A program made the position numbers and the translations under genes. From assembly GCA_019695095.1 (NCBI GenBank), contig JAIBAQ010000046.1, positions 1 through 36,184 on the forward strand: DNA of 36,184 nt. The letters run 5' to 3'. Origin of the DNA: Candidatus Hydrogenedentota bacterium. Its GTDB lineage: Bacteria; Hydrogenedentota; Hydrogenedentia; Hydrogenedentales; SLHB01. The notes under the pieces were generated by a model. That model worked only from the letters and a program-made list of their open reading frames with translations, ran no database searches and had not been told where the DNA came from. This document shows positions 32,932 through 36,184 of this stretch, piece by piece; the first letter of the stretch is position 1, and every line of letters starts with the position of its first letter.

Positions 32932-34346
32932 CATGCGACGAAGCAAAGCTGTCGGAATACTTCGACAACGAACTGGCGCCGGACGAACGTCGCATTGTCG
33001 AACATCATATTGATAGCTGTCCAACGTGCAGACTGACCCTTGGCAGCTTTGCTCGTGTACGAACGTCCATGAAGGCGTACAAGGCTCCTGAGGAAATTGT
33101 GGCAGTGCTTCAGGAACGGCTGCTTGCGCAAAGAGGGATAGCGGTCCGACAGCGTAGAATGCGCCGTCTCGCATGGACTGCGGCGGCCGCACTGGCCGCA
33201 ACCGTCATTGTCGTCCTGGCCTCAGTCTTGGGTTCCAGGGACAGTGGCGACTCCGTACAGTTACCGCCTGTTCGGGATATTGCCACGGCCAACACGCCTG
33301 AACCACCTCCAATCTTACAGGTGCCAAAGGCTGAAGAGACACCATCCTCCCCTCCCACTCCCCCGGCCCCAGAAGGAAATGCTCCGGTTGAGGCGGCAGC
33401 ACCAGAACAACCGGCGTCTCGGGAGGAGACCTATGAGCCACGGCCAGATGCAGTGCCTGAGAAACCGGTGAAGAAGGTGCCGTCTCCTGAACGCATGGTT
33501 AATGTCGAGAAGCCGAAACCTGCGCCAGTTGTGACTCGCGTACGGCCCCCAAAGGTGGAAACGCAACCAGTGACGCTGCCCGCCGCACATTCGCCAGAGC
33601 CGCCATCTGAGGAGACTGGACACGAGACCGTCCCAGACGATACGCCGATTCCCGTGCCGCAATTGCCTCAAGAGAGTGCTCCCCCGCCACTTGTTCCGGC
33701 GCAACCTGAGACCGAACTGGAGGCACCGTCAGTCCCGCACACTCGGATGGCTATGGTGGAACTGAAACTTGAACTGCCGCAGCCCTTTTTTGGCGGCACT
33801 CCGCTTGATTATTTTAGTCCGAACTTGGAGGAGAATGCGTTCAAAGCCCGCTCGCCATTATTGGTGCCCGAGGGTACTAGGAACCTTGCCAGAGGCAAGG
33901 CGGTCATCAGCAGCGACAACGCCCCGCGTCTCGGAGAACTCTCTTTTGTGACGGATGGCGAAAAGGGGTATCAGAAGGACTATCTGCTTGAGCTGGGTGC
34001 TGGAGTCCAGTGGGTGCAGATTGATCTGGAGAAGACCTCAGCGATCTACGCCATTGTGTTATGGCACTTCCACGCGAATAACCGAGTCTATTTCGACGTG
34101 GTGGTGCAAGTCTCCGACGACCCCGGATTTACCGGGGAGGTCACGACCATCTACAACAACGATATTGACAACTCTGCCGGTCTTGGCGTCGGTAAAGATA
34201 AGGAGTACGTCGAGACGTACGAAGGCCGTTTGATCGACGCGAAAGGCGCGAAGGGCAGATATGTCCGCCTCTATTCACGCGGCAACACCACAGACAAAAC
34301 CAATCACTACACGGAAGTGGAAGTGTTTGGAATTCCTTACCACTAG
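32928..34346 (+). CDS. transmembrane zinc anti-sigma factor with discoidin-like outer domain
   Basis: This encodes 472 residues from the ATG at 32928, which overlaps the sigma gene stop. Longer frames begin inside the sigma gene and are rejected. The N-terminal anti-sigma domain has the zinc motif His27-x3-Cys31-x2-Cys34. One membrane helix (81-102) follows. A Pro- and Glu-rich stalk of about 190 residues leads to a C-terminal F5/8 C-type (discoidin) beta domain (about 315-470). That domain starts RNLARGKAVISSD and contains VQIDLEKTSAIYAIVLWH and the family end RYVRLYSRG. The inner part binds the sigma factor. The outer part probably binds a glycan or surface ligand and may relay its presence by regulated proteolysis. 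The last step is inference. Confidence 0.88.
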   Translation: MTCDEAKLSEYFDNELAPDERRIVEHHIDSCPTCRLTLGSFARVRTSMKAYKAPEEIVAVLQERLLAQRGIAVRQRRMRRLAWTAAAALAATVIVVLASVLGSRDSGDSVQLPPVRDIATANTPEPPPILQVPKAEETPSSPPTPPAPEGNAPVEAAAPEQPASREETYEPRPDAVPEKPVKKVPSPERMVNVEKPKPAPVVTRVRPPKVETQPVTLPAAHSPEPPSEETGHETVPDDTPIPVPQLPQESAPPPLVPAQPETELEAPSVPHTRMAMVELKLELPQPFFGGTPLDYFSPNLEENAFKARSPLLVPEGTRNLARGKAVISSDNAPRLGELSFVTDGEKGYQKDYLLELGAGVQWVQIDLEKTSAIYAIVLWHFHANNRVYFDVVVQVSDDPGFTGEVTTIYNNDIDNSAGLGVGKDKEYVETYEGRLIDAKGAKGRYVRLYSRGNTTDKTNHYTEVEVFGIPYH

Positions 34347-34352
34347 AAAGCC

Positions 34353-35351
34353 CTACGCCGGAAACACGGCGTCGACTTCTGCCAATTCCTTCTTCTTGAA
34401 TTCGAGGTTATCCAGCGCCTTAACGCAATCGATAATCTGTTGCGGTGTGCGGGCACCGATTAGCGCACTGGTGACGCGTGGGTCACGCAGCGTCCAGGCG
34501 ATCGCGAACTGCGCCATGGTCTGACCGCGCGCATCGGCAATCTTGGCTAAGCGCCGTACGCCATCGACAATCTTCGGGGTCACCTGGTTCTCCTGCAAGA
34601 AACCGTCGGGGTCAGCTGCACGGGAATCTTTTGGTATAGGCACGTTGGGATCGATGTATTTCGAAGTGAGCATGCCCTGGGCGAGCGGACTGAAGACGAT
34701 CACGCCCGAACCGTGTTTCTCCGTATGTTTCCAAAGATCCTTCTCGCACCAGCGCGTGAGCATGTTGTAACAGGGCTGGTGAATCGTAATAGGAACCCAA
34801 TCGTGCTTGGCCATAGTCTCCACGGCGCGCACGTAGTCCGCGCCGCGGTAATTGCTGATTCCCGCATAGAGCGCCTTGCCTTGACGCACGATCAGATCGA
34901 GCGCTCCCAGCGTTTCCTCGAGCGGCGTATTGGGATCGGGCCGGTGGTGGTAGAAGATATCGACATAGTCCAGCCCCAGACGTTTTAGCGATTGGTCGAG
35001 GCTGGCAACGAGGTACTTCTTGCTCCCCCACTCGCCGTACGGCCCGGGCCACATCAAGTAGCCTGCCTTGGACGAGATAATCAGCTCGTCACGATGACCC
35101 GCGAAATCCTCGCGCAGGATTTTCCCCACGCGTTCTTCCGCGCTTCCAGGTTCGGGACCGTAGTTGTTGGCCAAATCGAAGTGGGTAATCCCAAGATCGA
35201 ACGCTGTACGCATCATGTCGATACAGTTTGCGTGGTCTGCACGTGTGCCGAAGTTGTGCCACATCCCTAAGGATACGGCAGGGAGCAACAGTCCCGTCCG
35301 TCCACAGCGGCGGTATTGCATATGATCGTATCGGTCCGATTTGAAGGGCAT
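34353..35351 (-). CDS. YghZ-like aldo/keto reductase (L-glyceraldehyde-3-phosphate reductase type)
   Basis: This encodes 332 residues starting at 35351, with AAGGAA seven bases upstream. The sequence follows E. coli YghZ closely: MQYRRCGRTGLLLPAVSLG, then HFDLANNYGPEPGSAEE, KAGYLMWPGPYG and FSPLAQGMLTSKY. The tetrad is intact, with Asp59, Tyr64, Lys95 and His136. YghZ reduces L-glyceraldehyde-3-phosphate and methylglyoxal with NADPH and detoxifies reactive carbonyls. The same role is likely but not proven here. Transcription is leftward. The HEAT-repeat gene starts upstream (35373-36056), with a 21-base gap between them, so the two are probably cotranscribed. Confidence 0.92.
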   Translation of the reverse strand: MPFKSDRYDHMQYRRCGRTGLLLPAVSLGMWHNFGTRADHANCIDMMRTAFDLGITHFDLANNYGPEPGSAEERVGKILREDFAGHRDELIISSKAGYLMWPGPYGEWGSKKYLVASLDQSLKRLGLDYVDIFYHHRPDPNTPLEETLGALDLIVRQGKALYAGISNYRGADYVRAVETMAKHDWVPITIHQPCYNMLTRWCEKDLWKHTEKHGSGVIVFSPLAQGMLTSKYIDPNVPIPKDSRAADPDGFLQENQVTPKIVDGVRRLAKIADARGQTMAQFAIAWTLRDPRVTSALIGARTPQQIIDCVKALDNLEFKKKELAEVDAVFPA

Positions 35352-35372
35352 ATAGACTTCCTTTACTACGGG

Positions 35373-36056
35373 TTAGGCTTCGGGGTCGAGCCATGTTTTG
35401 GCGGCTTTAACGGGATTCTCCGCTTCCATGAATGGATGCTCTGTGAGCTGGGCGAGGACTTGGGTGGCACTCCATTGCAGGTCGTCCTCGTTCCATTGCG
35501 GAGACTTCAGGATGCGGCACATGGTCTCAATTGCGATTGGCCCACCTATGGACGCCAGGGCTTGAATTGCCGCGTCATTGGCTTGGACTTCCTTTGTATC
35601 CACTTCCCAAGGGCGCTCCGCAAGCGCGGACAAATCATTGGCAATTGCATCTGCCAGATTGCCCAGCAAACCGCGTTTAGCAAGTGTGCCTAGAAGGGAC
35701 GCGGCCGCTTCCCGTGCATCGTATTCGGGATGAGTCAAGCGTTCACGAGCCCACGGAATACTCTCGGGTCCTCTGGCGCACAGCAAGTTGAAAGCGGCTA
35801 CATAGGTCTCGTAGCTGCGAACGATTTTGGCCCCTTCCGGAACAGAGGAATCAAAGTCGGGAGAAAGGCTTCTCCAGAAATCGTCGCACAACTCCATCAG
35901 GGCATCCGTCGACGCGTCTCCCAGCGTGGAAAGCACGGGTTTCGGTTTGTCTGCAAACCCAAGAGGCCATAATCCCGGCACTTTGGCGCTGGAGGGTACA
36001 ATGACATAGTGGGGTTTCTCGGAACGATCGAGCGCAGACAATAACTTCTTAAACAT
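35373..36056 (-). CDS. HEAT-repeat-like hypothetical protein
   Basis: This encodes 227 residues, wholly helical in appearance. The second half shows paired helices of the HEAT/PBS-lyase type, for example WARERLTHPEYDAREAAASLLGTLAKRG, LQALASIGGPIAIETMCRIL and WNEDDLQWSATQVLAQL. Such repeats usually serve as protein-binding scaffolds. There is no signal peptide, membrane helix or catalytic motif. The ribosome site before the ATG at 36056 (AAGG) is modest. It is the first gene of a pair with the YghZ-like reductase. The function is unknown. Confidence 0.75.
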   Translation of the reverse strand: MFKKLLSALDRSEKPHYVIVPSSAKVPGLWPLGFADKPKPVLSTLGDASTDALMELCDDFWRSLSPDFDSSVPEGAKIVRSYETYVAAFNLLCARGPESIPWARERLTHPEYDAREAAASLLGTLAKRGLLGNLADAIANDLSALAERPWEVDTKEVQANDAAIQALASIGGPIAIETMCRILKSPQWNEDDLQWSATQVLAQLTEHPFMEAENPVKAAKTWLDPEA

Positions 36057-36184
36057 CTAAACGATACCTTGCTAGTTTGCAGATCCAATTCCCGGACTAT
36101 ACGGTAGCGATGCCCCTGATTCAAGGCAACGACGCGAACGATATCCAGCCGTGACGGAGAGGACGAACACGGACTGACACGGAC
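36057..36184. other. non-coding right edge with short direct repeat
   Basis: No gene is visible in 128 bases. At the extreme right CACGGAC recurs twice, in ACACGGACTGACACGGAC (about 36167-36184), next to GACGAACACGG. It looks like the start of a simple tandem repeat running past the window edge. Confidence 0.4.

Overview
The window looks like chromosomal DNA of a Gram-negative, free-living bacterium from the Planctomycetes/Hydrogenedentes neighbourhood. This placement is inferred from gene style: a surface protein with a CTERM-like tail, a GH42-like membrane-anchored protein, a protein with a pseudopilin-G-like C-terminus, a zinc-type anti-sigma factor carrying a discoidin-like domain, and HflK/HflC. 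No ribosomal gene is present to test it. Genes are tightly packed in short operons with many ATGA-type overlaps and several GTG or TTG starts. I see no transposase, prophage block, CRISPR array or tRNA.

Left part (1-6478, all minus strand): a three-gene operon encodes a family 2 glycosyltransferase, a short-chain polyprenyl diphosphate synthase and a membrane-anchored GH42-like protein. After it comes a separate transcription unit: a clear sigma-70-type promoter, a class-I cobalamin riboswitch, a secreted beta-propeller-like protein with a CTERM-like tail, and a putative surface lipoprotein cut by the window edge. This is the best candidate for a little-described system, a vitamin B12-controlled surface capture module without a recognisable transporter gene in view.

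Middle (6.5-25.7 kb): a YqaE/Pmp3-type mini membrane protein, a HAD phosphatase-like protein, a planctomycete-style hypothetical protein and a GT-C membrane glycosyltransferase are followed by about 600 bp of palindrome-rich non-coding DNA. Next come a rhodanese/aldo-keto reductase pair and a two-component pair: a response regulator with an N-terminal MerR/excisionase-type HTH and a large hybrid histidine kinase. Then lies a five-gene operon (transcribed 25700 to 18556) encoding a peptidoglycan-binding lysozyme-like protein, a CBM9-like secreted protein, a fusion of a RadC-like JAMM domain with a DinG-type helicase, glucose-6-phosphate isomerase and a multi-spanning hypothetical protein.

Right part (25.7-36.2 kb): hflK-hflC end at a strong hairpin shared with the convergent cysI-cysH sulfate-assimilation operon (sulfite reductase and an APS-type reductase). 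A methyltransferase gene diverges from a rightward set: a stand-alone cyclic-nucleotide-binding-like protein, an ECF sigma factor and an anti-sigma factor whose outer part is a discoidin-like domain. A YghZ-like aldo-keto reductase and a HEAT-repeat protein close the window.

Recurring regulation: three unrelated promoters share an extended -10 of the form TGNTATACT, and the glycosyltransferase operon appears to be leaderless. Several start codons were moved from the longest frame to internal starts that have Shine-Dalgarno sequences.
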